From Pterobdella sp. o SKG-2022 (lineage: Eukaryota; Annelida; Clitellata; Hirudinida; Piscicolidae): DNA of 64,000 nucleotides. Below the pieces are notes generated by a model. That model made no database searches. It was not told the origin of the DNA and was given only the letters and a program-made list of their open reading frames with translations. The position numbers were made by a program, and so were the translations under genes. Position 1 is the stretch's first letter; the number at the start of each line of letters is the position of its first letter. Positions 25,890-38,203 of the stretch are shown here, piece after piece. Where the stretch lies: the NCBI GenBank assembly GCA_964035795.1, contig OZ038324.1:6171030-6235029 (forward strand), written 5' to 3'.

Positions 25890-25896
25890 TATAAAA
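25890..25896 (+). promoter_or_regulatory. Candidate TATA box of QPCT
   Basis: TATAAAA immediately follows the CA repeat. A TATA box normally sits about 25-30 bp upstream of the transcription start, which would put the start near 25918-25925. That is downstream of the ATG at 25901 and just before the in-frame ATG at 25928, so this element bears on which start codon is used. Confidence 0.4.
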
Positions 25897-25900
25897 CAGA

Positions 25901-28581
25901 ATGTTGACGAGAAAAGATCTGTTAAAGATGGCACTCTCGTTAATCGTGGTGGTCTTCATCGCTTGGAGCTTCAAAAACGCTCAGATTTCCGATGCGGGAC
26001 TCGATCGATCGGTTTGTATTTATTTTTATTGATTTTTTATTTTTATTTTTTGTTCAGTAACTTTTATTTTGCTTTTTATTGTTTCAGTTTGGTTTTTTTA
26101 ATACTCTGTTTTTGCCAATAATAGTGTTTTATACTGTTTAATCTTCTCTATTTTTTTTTTCATTTCGATTTTTCCTTTTTCTATTATTTTATTTCTTATA
26201 TAATTTTTTTGCAGTTTCTGCGGCATACTCAGTTTAAATCCACACCAAACCACCATTCATTTGCCCACCCTGAAAAATCAAACTTGCCGTTTTGGTTTTT
26301 TAACACTCCACCAAAACAACGCAACACACCACCGCTACGTGATACACCACCACCACAAACTAACCCACCAGAACAACAACCTAACACACAAACACCATCA
26401 TCAGCTAGTACAAAATCATTCCCACCCAAAACACAACCACCACCCAACACACAATCACTTCCCAACACACAACCATCACTAAACACCCAACCACTAACGC
26501 GTAACACACAAGCACCACCCAACACAAGACCACCACCCAACACAAGACCACCACTCAACACACAACCACCACCCAACACAAGACCACCACTCAACACAAG
26601 ACCACCACCCAACACCAAACCACCACCCAACACACAACCACCACCCAACACAAGACCACCACCCAACACACAACCACCACCCAACACAAAACCACCACCC
26701 AACACACAACCACCACCCAACACAAGACTACCACCCAACACACCCTCACAGCCTCAATCTCCAAGAACATTAACATTAACCAAAGTGGCCGGCATGACAT
26801 CAAACAGGCAATTCAATGAATTTAAAAAGGTTATATTATCGCCCATTTTAATAGTCAGAGATGTTTTCTCTACTGGTCACCGGACAGTTCGAGAGGTTAA
26901 GATTTATTGCTTTTTTCACTCTAACTTGATTTAATGGAGTTGATTATACGGAATTTGATGATAAAATAACAACAAATTTAATGTGATGATTTCACAAGTC
27001 ATAGTTCACAATAGAAAAGTATTTTTTACGCGAAAATTAACGTTCACACCATTAAAAATACGAACAGTCATGTCACCACTAAATCAACCACCAACACCAC
27101 CACAATAGCACATCAAAGGCGAATTTGAAAAGTTGAGCTGGATCGTAGAAGAAGACTCATTCACAGCCCAAACCCCCTTGGGTCCAGTCAACTTCACCAA
27201 CATCATCGCAACCACTACCTACCCCACCATGGAATACCTGGTGCTAGCCTGTCATTATGACTCCAAGTTCTTTGAAAACATGGTGTTCATCGGAGCTACA
27301 GATTCTGCTGTACCCTGTGCCATCAACATCAATATTGCCCAAACTCTCAACCAGTACTTGATGGTGTGTTTGGGGGGGGAAGGAGGAGGAGGGTTGAGTT
27401 TGTGATGGCATAATTAGTAAAAGGCTGATTTTTTTTCATGAGTATGTGTTGGGTGTAAAAGTGTGTTGGTTATTAGGATAAGGATAGTTTTGTCTCATGG
27501 AGGGAGGGTTAAAGAATAAATGCTCGGTTGTAGGGAATTTTGTTTTTATTATAATCATAGTTATAACCATCATTATCATCACTATTATTATTATTATTAT
27601 TGTTTTTGTTGTTAATATAATAATAATACTTATTATTATTATTATTATTATTGTTAATATAATAATAATAATTATTATTATTGTTCGAGAATCATAAAAA
27701 ATAAATGACACCCCTCCAGCGTCAGCCAGTCCCCAAGTATGGCATCAAAATGATTTTCTTTGATGGTGAAGAAGCTCTAGTCTCGTGGACTGAAACCGAT
27801 TCTATTTATGGTTCAAAAAATCTGGCTAATAAGATGTCTAAAACCAGAGTTCAGTTGTCAGCTGATCGTTCTATCAGCCAATTACAGCAGATTGTTTGTT
27901 TTCTAATTTAAGTTGTATTTAAAACTTGATCATGCAATGAATACATGCGATTAATTTTTTCTATTCGTAATTTTTGTTCCACGCTAAATGTATGAGACAT
28001 CATTCCAATTTCTAAATGTAAAAACACGTTTCTTATGAGTCAAATTGCACGCCCATCACAGAAATTATTCGTGTTGTTAGACCTGATAGGAACCTCAACA
28101 ACGGCATTTAAAAACATTAAAGAACCCACATCACGACAATTCAAGAAACTTTCTGCTATTGGTTGGCAACATGTTACTCAGTTTTATCTTTTTCTCCATC
28201 ATAAATTTTTTCATCTTATCCGTTCTCTTTCTATTACTTTTTTTTATCACTATAATCATGACATTTGCAACATCATCAAAACCACTATCATTATCATCTC
28301 CATCGTCATCATCATCATCACCACCATCATCACCAACACCATCACCACCATCATTATAATCAACACCACCACCAACATCATCGTACAGAGAAAGAGATGA
28401 AGAAGGAAGGATTGTTAGTGGCAAGCAGCAAAACATACTTCGATGATTTTTTCCTTAATTACGAAATTCAAGACGATCATCTGCCCTTCGAACGCAGAGG
28501 TTTCAGTTGAAATAATAACAATAATTCCCGACTTCATTATTATTGTTGTTGTTATTATAAGCATTATTATTTTTATTATTA

Positions 28582-28635
<54 letters not shown>

Positions 28636-28811
28636 TAATTATTAATTTCATTCCAGGAGTTCCTATCCTCCACCTCATCTCAGTCCCTTTCCCTTCAGTG
28701 TGGCACAAGGAGTCAGACAATGAGAGCGCTCTTGATTATGACGTCATTCATGACATTGTGAAGCTTTTGCGCATGTTTGTGGTTGATTATTTGGACCTTG
28801 ATCTCAATTGA
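25901..28811 (+). CDS. QPCT: Glutaminyl-peptide cyclotransferase (QPCT/QPCTL family)
   Basis: Zinc-dependent enzyme of the secretory pathway that cyclises N-terminal Gln (or Glu) of peptides to pyroglutamate. Seven exons: 25901-26011, 26215-26895, 27109-27363, 27720-27893, 28062-28161, 28389-28499, 28657-28811; 528 residues. Seen: hydrophobic segment ALSLIVVVFIAWSF near residues 11-24 (signal peptide or type II anchor); a long Pro/Asn/Thr repeat stem in exon 2; then the catalytic domain with LVLACHYDSK, the zinc-site Asp in GATDSAVPCA, the Glu in FFDGEEA, LLDLIG, IQDDHLPF and the zinc-site His in VPILHLI, followed by PFPSVWH. All metal ligands of the family are present. The long stem and uncleaved-looking anchor favour a Golgi QPCTL-like enzyme, but this is inference. 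The start is ambiguous: ATG 25901 (weak context) or in-frame ATG 25928 (context AAGATGG, better placed relative to the TATA-like element). It follows PCIF1 divergently and precedes ARMC2 in tandem. Confidence 0.95.
26395..26745 (+). repeat. QPCT: In-frame proline-rich hexapeptide repeat in QPCT exon 2
   Basis: An 18-bp-based tandem repeat encodes PPPNTR/PPPNTQ/PPPNTK hexapeptides, around 15-18 units, between the hydrophobic N-terminus and the catalytic domain. The frame stays open and flanking coding sequence is conserved. It resembles a rigid, possibly O-glycosylated stem of a Golgi or secreted enzyme. The vertebrate enzymes lack it. Confidence 0.85.
28525..28636. repeat. (ATT)n microsatellite in a QPCT intron
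   Basis: Almost pure ATT/GTT run in the last QPCT intron, ending just before the acceptor of exon 28657-28811. Confidence 0.8.
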
Positions 28812-29081
28812 GGGAAATTGGGGGTGCTTTTTGGGCAGGGAGGTAGCAGAAGGAGGGAGGTTTGTGATTGGTGGGTAGTAAAAAAAACTGTCTTTGGTGA
28901 TGATTGGTGGGTAACTTGAGGTAGAATTGTTTTCTTTTGAAGATCTTCAAATATTTTTACAATTGTTTGAAATATTTGTTAAGGTTTTTGTACAGTTATT
29001 CTTATCATGAAAACCATCTCATTGTTAACGATAAAACTTTCCACATCTTAAATCTTATGACAATTGTAAACTTAGTCTCAA

Positions 29082-29087
29082 AATAAA
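29082..29087 (+). promoter_or_regulatory. Candidate QPCT polyadenylation signal
   Basis: AATAAA 271 bp after the QPCT stop codon and about 590 bp before the ARMC2 start. In such AT-rich DNA the hexamer is common by chance. Confidence 0.35.
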
Positions 29088-29674
29088 ATAATTCAAAATT
29101 TTTTTCAAATTTTTTGCACCATCATAACATGCAAAGATGTACTGGACTTTGTTATAACCAAGCATTACATAATATTAAACCCACAGAGTTATCATTAATT
29201 ATCGGAAGATGTACATATTATGTATTATATTTAATAATCGTTAGGTGACTCTAGGTGCGTGGGTATTTCATAAAATGTTATAGGAAGTTGACGATTATAA
29301 GCTTACTCATGAGGTGGTTATGTATTTTGAAAGATTTATCTTGTAAAGGTAATTTTTGAAATTTTTTTAAGCTCCCATTAATTTATTTTTTTCAAATAGT
29401 CATAATGTAATAAATGTTTTTTAATACAAAGAATTAAAATGATTGATAGATGCGCCATGTTTGAGCGATAAAAAAATCAATGAAGGACAGGTAAAACGGT
29501 TATTCAGGTGTATGTTGTCTATGTTGTTTCCAAGGTGATGAGTTGTTTAAGTCCTAAATATCTGTTGTCATTATCCATAACGGAAAGTTTTAACTTTAAA
29601 TTTATTTTTAAAAACAATATTGAAACAACTTCAATGAAGCTTAGCTGCAATAAACTGGAAACGATATAACGAAA

Positions 29675-30645
29675 ATGGCGTCCATGCGGCAACGAAATTC
29701 ATCTTTTTCCTCTTCCGTTGACCGATCATCAGCTCGTCAGACAAGCGCGGATATAATAAAAGAATCAAAAAGACGTTTGAATTACAATTCATTGAGATCG
29801 GTGGGTGCCAGGAGACCTGAGACACCCTTAGAAGCTGGAGCTGATGGGTTTGTGTGTGTGTGTGCGTGTGTCTGTCTTGTTGAGGTTTCCAAGTTATTTA
29901 GTTTTAAATAAAAAAATGCGCTTCTACTTGTAATCATTTATGCGTAAAACAAACTCATATTTAAGCATCTAAATGACAACTACAACCCCACAAAGTATGG
30001 TAAAGAACCTTATAACCAGAGGAGTCACTGAGTTCAACTTTGACTCCCGCCCTCCTTCCGTCAAACTGGAACCTATCGATATTGATAAGGTTGTTGGGAG
30101 TGGTGGTGGGGGAGAAAAGTGATGGTGGTGATGGTAGAAAATAGTGCGGGTAGTGATGAGAAAAAGAAAGTGTCGATAGTGTTAAAGATATAGTGGTGAT
30201 AATACTTCTTTGTAGAGGGTGAGGCTAGAAATCTCTAAGTTTTATGTTTGAAAGTTTAAAGATTAATACTCTTTGAAAACCATTTAATAATCTTCGAAAT
30301 ATTTTATAAATTTTGGAAGGTACGATCATTATCAGCACATACAACTAAAAAAGCAACTACTCAACCAATCAAAATCGTTAAAAAGCCCAACCGACCAATC
30401 ATTGCTTTCCAGCGAAATTTCAGCCAAGAGAGTCTGAAAGGTTTCTATTTAACTTCGTGCCTTAGTTGTTTCATGTTCATACAGATTACGCAGTTTCCCT
30501 TTCTACATAATGCAGAGTTCTGGGTTCAAATCCCGGCTTGGATTTAAGATTTTTCTCCATCTATTGTATATAGCTATAGATTTTATTTATATTTTTGTTT
30601 AAACAACAATACGAACATAGATACAAAAACAAACAAACAAACAAA

Positions 30646-30701
<56 letters not shown>

Positions 30702-33700
30702 TTCATCAGCACACAGACGCAGACTAATGGAGAAGTATGCTTCAATAGACAACATCATCGATGGGACTGAATTGGTGGTACAAGGAAAGAGGTGGGTGGT
30801 GCTCTTATTAGTATGATTATATCCTTATTAGCGTTGTTGTTGTTGTCATTTTATTGTAATTGTTAGGTTTTTTTCCCTCTTAGTTTATATTACCGACATT
30901 TATTTGATTTGTTTTAGCACTTGGAGCTTAAAGATGGCAGTTAAAACTGAAAATATGAAATAATTTACTTCCAGGTTTTGTAATAATGAGGAAGCAAGAA
31001 ACAATACAAACAAAAAAAATGCAATAGAGAGTACAACAGACACAAGCAAGCAAACAAAACAACACAAAGAAATCAAAAAACTTTTAGAAAAACAAAAAAT
31101 CGCAAAAAAACTTGACGTCAGCATGCCTTCTGTTGATTATATTGATAGCTTTGAAGAGCAGAAAATTAGTAGTAAAAATAATAATTTCAATAATAATAGT
31201 AATAGTAATAATAATTTAAATAATAACAACAATAATAGAAATTTCAATAAAAGCAGTAATAAAAAAATAAAAAAAAAAGAAAAGTTTGATTTTTCTGAAA
31301 TAAATAACATTAGAAATGTTAGTTATTATAACATCGCTTCTGAAGATACTTTTTATAATAATAATAAAAATAATAAAAGTAATAAAACCAAAAACACTAC
31401 TAATGGAAATAATAGCATTGGCAATAACACAAATAATTATAAAACGGAGGAGGATGATAATGATGATGATGTGCTTCCCTTCCTCGATCTCCTTGTGGCG
31501 TCATTATCAGCAGAAGAGTGTGAGTTTGTGTGTGGAAGTGTAGAAATGGTAATCTCTGATTGGCTGCTTGAGTTCTGCTCGAATGTGGCAAAAAATGAAC
31601 CAATCACAAAAAAAGATGAGCTTTAACCTAAAAATAGTCATCTTAATAGTACTTTTAAAAAATATAAACACACACAAACACACTCACATAGCAAACAAGA
31701 CAAAGGCAGTATCGACAAGCTTATGGAAGATGCACAGATGGATGAAATCACATACACACACGCATAAGAAGAACAAACACCGCAACCGGATATTGAAGAC
31801 CGTGTCCACATTGGTTGATCTCGGAGATGATCGATTAACCTTTGACACCTGTTGCTTTATGCTCGCTGTTCGTTTTTATTATTTTATTATTATTTATTGT
31901 TTTTTTTTTGGTTTTTTTGTATAATTTTTGCTTTTTTTGTGTTTTTTCAACTAATTCCATTCATTTTCACCTTCTTACTTTTTCTTCTCTTTTTGTTTCT
32001 TTTCTCTTTTTTCTACTTTTTTTCCTCTCCCTTTCACACAACCTCACCCCCATCATCATTGTCTAGTTGAAAGTAAAAGGCAACAATTTGTTGAATGTGT
32101 CGAGGTTGTTGTTGAAATGTCTGCAACAAACAGATATTGAAGACGAGTGTATAGGTGGGTTATTGTTATTACTGTTTTTGTTGTTGTTGCTGAAAGTATT
32201 TTTTCACCTTTACCAATTTTGTTGTTTTCATGTTCTTTTTGTTGTTTTTTATGTTATTATTATTATTTATCATATTCAATTTTTTTAATTTTTTTTGTTT
32301 TCTTCAGGATGTTTTTATAATCAAAACAAACCACACGATCTTCCAGAAGAGATATGCCAAACATACATCGAAGTGAAAAATCTTGTATCATCATCATCAC
32401 CTCCAAGAAAAGTATCATTACCAAATCCACAACTGTCTTCATCTTCTTCCTCCTTCTCCTCTCCTTTTGAAACATTGGAAACCTTAATGAACCTGCTTCT
32501 GCTGTTGTCATCCTTGTCTTCAGACCTCAAAAAAGCTAAGGTCCCTCTTCGAAATAATTACCTCTTATTATTTTTTTTTCATTATTTTTTTGTATTTTAT
32601 TATTATTATTATCGTTATTATCATTATTTTCATTATTTTGGTTATTATTATTTTTTCAGTTTTTTTTTATCAGGCTTGTGTCAGACACGGGATAGAAGCA
32701 GAATGCCTGCTCCACTCGTTCGATGTGATGTTGTGTGTGCCACAGGTTCTTAACTATGAGGATGAAAATAATGATTTTGATGATGATGGTGATGATGATG
32801 ATGATGATGATGATTATGATGATGATGATGGTGATGGTGATGGTGAGGGTGATGGTGGTGGTGAGGGTGATGGTGATGATGATGATGATGATGACGACGA
32901 TGATGATGATGATGATGATGATGTTGATGATGATGACAACAAAACAGCAAATTGAATGTGATAAGCATTTTACAAGTCATAAACATTTTTCCAACAGAAG
33001 GAGCCAACAATTCTTTCTAACATTTATGTTTATGTAAGTTTGTGATAATGAAGATGACGATGATGAGGATGATGGTGGTGATGAGGATGATGAAGATGAT
33101 GATAATGATGGAGATGATGAAGATGATGATTATGAGAATGAGCATGATCATCATCCTGGTTGATGGTGCTGGGATGATGATGTTTCTGTAATATTTTTTT
33201 GAAGATCCTTATTAATTGTACATATGATATATTCTTGTTAATATTTTATTTATATTCTTTAAGCCTGTTATGATATTATTTCATAGACCAGCCATAAAAC
33301 AAATTATAGTTAACAAGCCTTACAAGAAATCTCTTAGAGGTATCACACACAATGCGACAACTTACACAACTAAACCTCATTGGACGGTTGTTTCAGCTTT
33401 TATCGTTAGCACGTGATAATAGAGAAGTTGCTTTGAACACAGCACGAAGCTTGAGGTTAGATTTTATTGTTTTCTTGAAAATTTTTTTTCCATTTTATAT
33501 GAGTGTCACAAAAATCTAGTTGGTTATAATTGCCGGACATTATTTAAGCTATCACGTTTTAACTATTTTGTACTTTGAACCCCTTTATGTTATATAGTTA
33601 AAAGTTCAGTATATATTGCTAGGTTGGTTACAATTATCTTTCGCTTTTATATTGTTAAGTTTTTTATAACTGCGTTCCGGTAATCAAAATGTTCTAGAAT

Positions 33701-36700
33701 TTCCAAAATTAGTAGTATATAAGGGATGTAACTTTGTGAGGTTTCATTCATGTGGATCGTTTTAGTATTGATATTGTTGGATTAGTTTTGGTTATTGCTG
33801 TTAATAAATTGCTTGCTTTTGAGGAGTTTGTTTAACCGAAGAACCTATGGTGACAATAGGAGATTAACCACATATATATAGACATATGTTTTTTAAATTT
33901 TTTTTATTTTTGCGTTTTATAGATTCATCCATCTAGCTACTTAACCATCATTAAATCCTTTCGAAGCACCCACTCATCTTTTAATTTTTCTTCTCATTTT
34001 GATTATCAACCAATCTATTTACCCCATCCACTCTCATCCACCTATCCACCCCCATCCATCTATCCATCTGTTCATTCCAGCTCTTCCTCATCAATCCACT
34101 CACCCATTTACTCACCACCCCATCCTTCCATCGACAGCATTCTAACATCGAACAACATAAACACATGCGTAAAACAAGTAACAAGCACGCACACATCTCT
34201 CCTCCACCACACACTCCATCTTTTTCATCGAGACCAGGTTCGTGGGAGGTACTGACGGTTCTTTTATTTATGTGTTACTAATTATAGTTTATCATTGTAT
34301 GATAAGTTTTATTTTTCATGATATTTCATCTCAATTTTTCCAATATAATAATTTTTTTAATGAAATAATAAGTTAATTATTATGAAATTATGAGTTTCAA
34401 GATGTTTTTCATAAAATAATATTTTCTCATTAACAAATGATAACTTCACTATTATGGATTGATACTTTTTTATTTTTTTATTGAAGATAATCTATTTTTT
34501 TTATTGTTTCCACACAAGCTTTTCATCTTTATTTTATTCTTTTGTACGAATTTCATTTTCTTTCTCTGTATCATTTTATTTCAGTTTTTTTTTCGATTAT
34601 TAGTTTCATCATCATTATCACCATAGGATATAGCTCTGAGGATATTTTTTGTACTGGGTAATTTGGCGGCAAAAAGTGAACAATGGAGAAATCTCTATTA
34701 CAGCGCCATAAGTGATAATAATGAGAATAATGATAATAAAAACGACAATAATAATAGTAACAAAAAAATCAATAATAATGGAGTTAACGATGATGAAGAC
34801 AATAAAATAGATAGGTGCAATGAAGAAAACAATGAAAAAAAAAACAACAACAAAAATAATAATAATAATAATGAAGATAAGAAAAAAGGTGTTTTGCACA
34901 TCATTCTCACTTGTTTGAAATATTATACTAATTTGTTGTATGCAACCAAAAACAACAACACGATTGATAATCTAGACTATATGAGAGCTGAAAAAACGCA
35001 TGAAAACAACATGGATGATGACGTCAAAATCACCAAAAACGTTGAACGAAACGAAAAAAACGATGATGATGAAAACAACAACACACTTCCAACAGAAAGC
35101 CTCAAAATAGAAAACAGAAGCAACAATGAAGTAAAGCTAAAAAATGTTGAAGAAATAATGTTAAAGTTGTTGAGGTTTGTGGCCAACATTTTTCAACATG
35201 AAGAGCTCGGGCTGTTATGTGTCAACAACGATGACGTTGTGCAGCTTGTGACGTCACTTCTTGGTTTGTTTTATTTTATTTAATTTCATTATTATTTTTT
35301 TTAACAGTTTTTCCATTATTTTGTATTTTAATAATGGTCTGTGCCATTTTTAGTTTTTTGTCGATACTGATGGGGTTCATCATTGTTTTTTCATTATGCT
35401 TATTTGTTAATATTATTATTTCTGTTGTTATACCCCTGTGTGACGTCTGAATACAAACTTCAGTTGCGTTCACCAAAGCTCACATTCACTTCATATTGTC
35501 TTATGAGATGATTTGGTTATGTTTACTCAAATATGTAGTGGGAGAGGAGCTTGCATTTTTATAAAGTTTGACTGTCCGGGTTTTTTATCGGGTTTTTAAC
35601 TATTTTTTACATATTCCAAAAATTTTTTATTTAATTTGGATGTTTTTTTATTTATATTATTGATTTTTTGTTCTAGACTACGATAGCAATACTGAACTAC
35701 AAACCAACTCAATCTTGTTGTTGAACAACATCACCTACTACTGCTACAACAACAAAAATAAAAGCAATACAAATGTAAACGAAAAGTACAATGATGACAA
35801 CGATAATAATATGAACAACAACAAAAATAATAATGAAAATGATAATGAAGATGATAATGAAGATGATAATGAAGATGATAATGAAGATGATAATGAAGAT
35901 GATAATGAAGATGATAATGAAGATGATAATGAAGATGATAATGAAGATGATAATGAAGATGATAATGAAGATGATAATGAAGATGATAATGAAGATGATA
36001 ATGAAGATGATAATGAAGATGATAATGAAGATGATAATGAAGATGATAATGAAGATGATAATGAAGATGATAATGAAGATGATAATGAAGATGATAATGA
36101 AGAGAATGATAAGGATAACAAAAACAACGAAAACGATGACGAGGAAGCAGTGGGTAATGCGGTGGTGCGTGGTGCTGACGACATACTTCGAAGTGAGATT
36201 ATTTAGCGCTGTGTTGGAGGTACAAACCACTAAACCTTGCTCATCTCGTTTCATACACTGCTGCTATGCGCCAGCATCAAATAGAATTTCGCATAGCTTA
36301 TCACAATATAAAAAATATTTTCTCAATTTTTATTATTTTTCACAGAACATGTTGTTTGAATCTTTATCTTTACTCAGATTATTAAATACATTACAGAACT
36401 TAATACCCTCTTGGAGTCGACGCATGAAACGAATAATGAAACGACGTGCGACATCTTGCGAATTCTCGGAAACCTGGCCAGAGTTTCCTCTCTACGATCT
36501 CCAATCGCTCTCAGTCCCATCGGTGCGTGAGTGATATTGATGATGATAATGATGAAAATGATTCTGAATATTGTTTTTCAAAATTATTATTTCTGATTTC
36601 TAGTTAATTGTATATATCCTGAAATCAATGATAAAAGTAGTTTCAATTTGTCATCAGTCACGGCTTTAAACCAAACTTCATTAACTTTTCCTATTGTTTT

Positions 36701-38168
36701 TATCATTTTTATTTTAATTTCTGTTTTTATAACTAATTATCAAACAACAATGTAACAGTGCAGAAAGTTCTAGACAAATGTCTAGACTCTGAAAACACAG
36801 ACGAAGTTTATGTTTGTGTGGGGGTCACCATCAACCTCCTCATCCACCCAGAATTCAAAAAGCATTTCCATCAGACGTCTGGAGTTGATAGGTGATGATG
36901 ATGATTTTTTTATTATGATATTTTTTGGTAACTTCAGCATCAGCCTCACTATCATGAGCTTCTTCATCATCATCGTCATTATTATCATCATCGTCATTAT
37001 TATCATCATCATCTCCATCATCATCGTCATCTTCATCCTCTTCATCACCATAACAGATTACAAGGCCTAATGGAGACGATGGTAGGAAGAGATTGGCAAC
37101 TGGTGGGAATGGCTTGCCAGGCCTTGTGCAACTATGTTTATGACAACAGTGATGCAGGTTAAAGCTGTTTGAAGTTATTTTTGGTTTTTGATGATTGGTT
37201 TAAATGTGTTAAATTTTGATGCATGGTTCGAATAGACACATTAAATTTCTGAGACTGTGTTTTAAGACTTTTTACTTTCATTAAGTTTGGGGTGATGAAG
37301 TTTGACATGGATTTAGCTTTTGATATAACTTTATTTTTAATATAGAAAAAAAAATGGTGACAACATCAACAAAAAAATGAAAAAACAATAAATTCTTACA
37401 ACATCAACACTAACAACAACATCAACGTTAACAACAATAAACAACATAATCAAAAACAACGTCATCAACAACATCAACACAACAGACGCCTTAGATGACT
37501 CACAAAAACAACTACTCAAGAACTTCATCCTAGCTCATTTTGGTGAATTTCATTATTATTATTATTTTTCCTTATTATTTTATTTTTTTTGGAGTTTGAT
37601 GATTTTATTGCTTGCTTATTTTTTTTCTATATAGCTCTATCATTATTTGTGTTTTTATTATTATCATTACTATTGTTATGTATGTTCTTATTATTGTTAT
37701 CAATTTTATTTTTTTATTATTGTTTTTTCAGAACCTCGAAACTTGAATGTGCTTAGTCGCACTTCTTCCAGCATCTTAGACGACCAAGGCAACATCGTTC
37801 ATAATAAAAAAAATAATAAAAATAATAAAAAAAATAATGATACAAGTAGAAGCAGTAATGATGAGAACAACACTAACAGAAGTAGTCCAAAAAGTAATAA
37901 TAATACAAATACTGAGAATAAATTTAAAAAATACAACAGTAATAGTTCTATAGATAACTATATAAGCAATGATAATGATAGTGTCAAAGGGGGTGGTGGT
38001 AGTAGTAGAGATGGTGATGGTGATGGTGGAAGTGGTAATGGAAGGGGTGGAGATATGACAAATGATGTGAGCATAGATGGTTTGGAAATGCAGAAGTACA
38101 ATGAGGAGGTCAAAAGGAAAGAGTTTGATGACGTGGCTGTGGTGATGATGATGATGCTGGAGTTATGA
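29675..38168 (+). CDS. ARMC2: Armadillo repeat-containing protein 2
   Basis: ARMC2 is needed for building the sperm flagellar axoneme; the algal relative is a transport adaptor for radial spokes (family knowledge). Eighteen coding exons: 29675-29847, 29996-30089, 30320-30440, 30701-30791, 30975-31548, 31772-31867, 32067-32154, 32308-32540, 32674-32745, 33310-33455, 34138-34237, 34627-35263, 35677-36192, 36397-36522, 36759-36891, 37057-37157, 37486-37542, 37732-38168; about 1,264 residues, longer than the vertebrate protein (about 870). Seen: N-terminal SADIIKESKRRL and RRPETP; armadillo-type helices with LKVKGNNLLNVSRLL, RIFFVLGNLAAKSEQWR, LRFVANIF, LLLNNITYY, CDILRILGNLARVSS, GVTINLLIHPEFKK and DWQLVGMACQALCNYVYDNS, in the order of vertebrate ARMC2. 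Extra length comes from Asn/Asp/Lys-rich insertions in exons 5, 12, 13 and 18. The 3' end of exon 5 and 5' end of exon 6 are uncertain. The start ATG has context AAAATGG. Confidence 0.93.
30485..30550 (+). other. tRNA-like B-box fragment in an ARMC2 intron
   Basis: GGGTTCAAATCCCGGC matches the internal B-box/T-arm consensus GGTTCRANNCC of tRNA genes. No matching A-box at the right distance and no acceptor stem can be made, so this is probably a SINE head remnant. Confidence 0.35.
30649..30700 (+). repeat. (CA)n microsatellite forming an ARMC2 splice acceptor
   Basis: CA repeat of about 50 bp ending in ACACAG directly before exon 30701-30791. The last repeat unit supplies the acceptor AG. Confidence 0.85.
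31180..31450 (+). repeat. ARMC2: Asn-rich insertion encoded inside ARMC2 exon 5
   Basis: AAT/AAC-dense stretch translated as Asn runs with Ser, Lys and Phe, open in the frame that leads into FLDLLVASLSAEECEF. No stop codons interrupt it. Confidence 0.7.
32759..33150. repeat. (GAT)n-rich microsatellites in an ARMC2 intron
   Basis: Two dense GAT/GGT arrays (about 32759-32937 and 33045-33150) in the intron between exons 32674-32745 and 33310-33455. The long open frames here are repeat artefacts. Confidence 0.85.
35847..36098 (+). repeat. ARMC2: 12-bp coding minisatellite in ARMC2, 21 perfect copies
   Basis: GAAGATGATAAT repeated 21 times without a single substitution inside exon 35677-36192. 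It encodes Glu-Asp-Asp-Asn in the gene frame, inserted after LLLNNITYYCYNN and before the acidic GADDILR end of the exon. The unit length keeps the frame. Confidence 0.95.
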
Positions 38169-38197
38169 TGATGATGATGGTTGAAAGTTAAATAAGA

Positions 38198-38203
38198 AAT
38201 AAA
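38198..38203 (+). promoter_or_regulatory. Candidate ARMC2 polyadenylation signal
   Basis: AATAAA 30 bp after the ARMC2 stop codon. Common by chance in this composition. Confidence 0.35.

Noticed and set aside
28811..29675. QPCT-ARMC2 as an operon
   Set aside because: An 864-bp spacing, separate polyadenylation-like signal and no sign of a trans-splice acceptor directly before the ARMC2 ATG argue for independent genes.
32590..33037. Asp-, Met- and His-rich frames around the GAT repeats
   Set aside because: They lie in an ARMC2 intron; the flanking exons splice in frame without them.
35709..36254. Long minus-strand frames opposite the ARMC2 minisatellite
   Set aside because: These are repeat-driven shadows. 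The plus frame is the one that continues conserved ARMC2 sequence on both sides.
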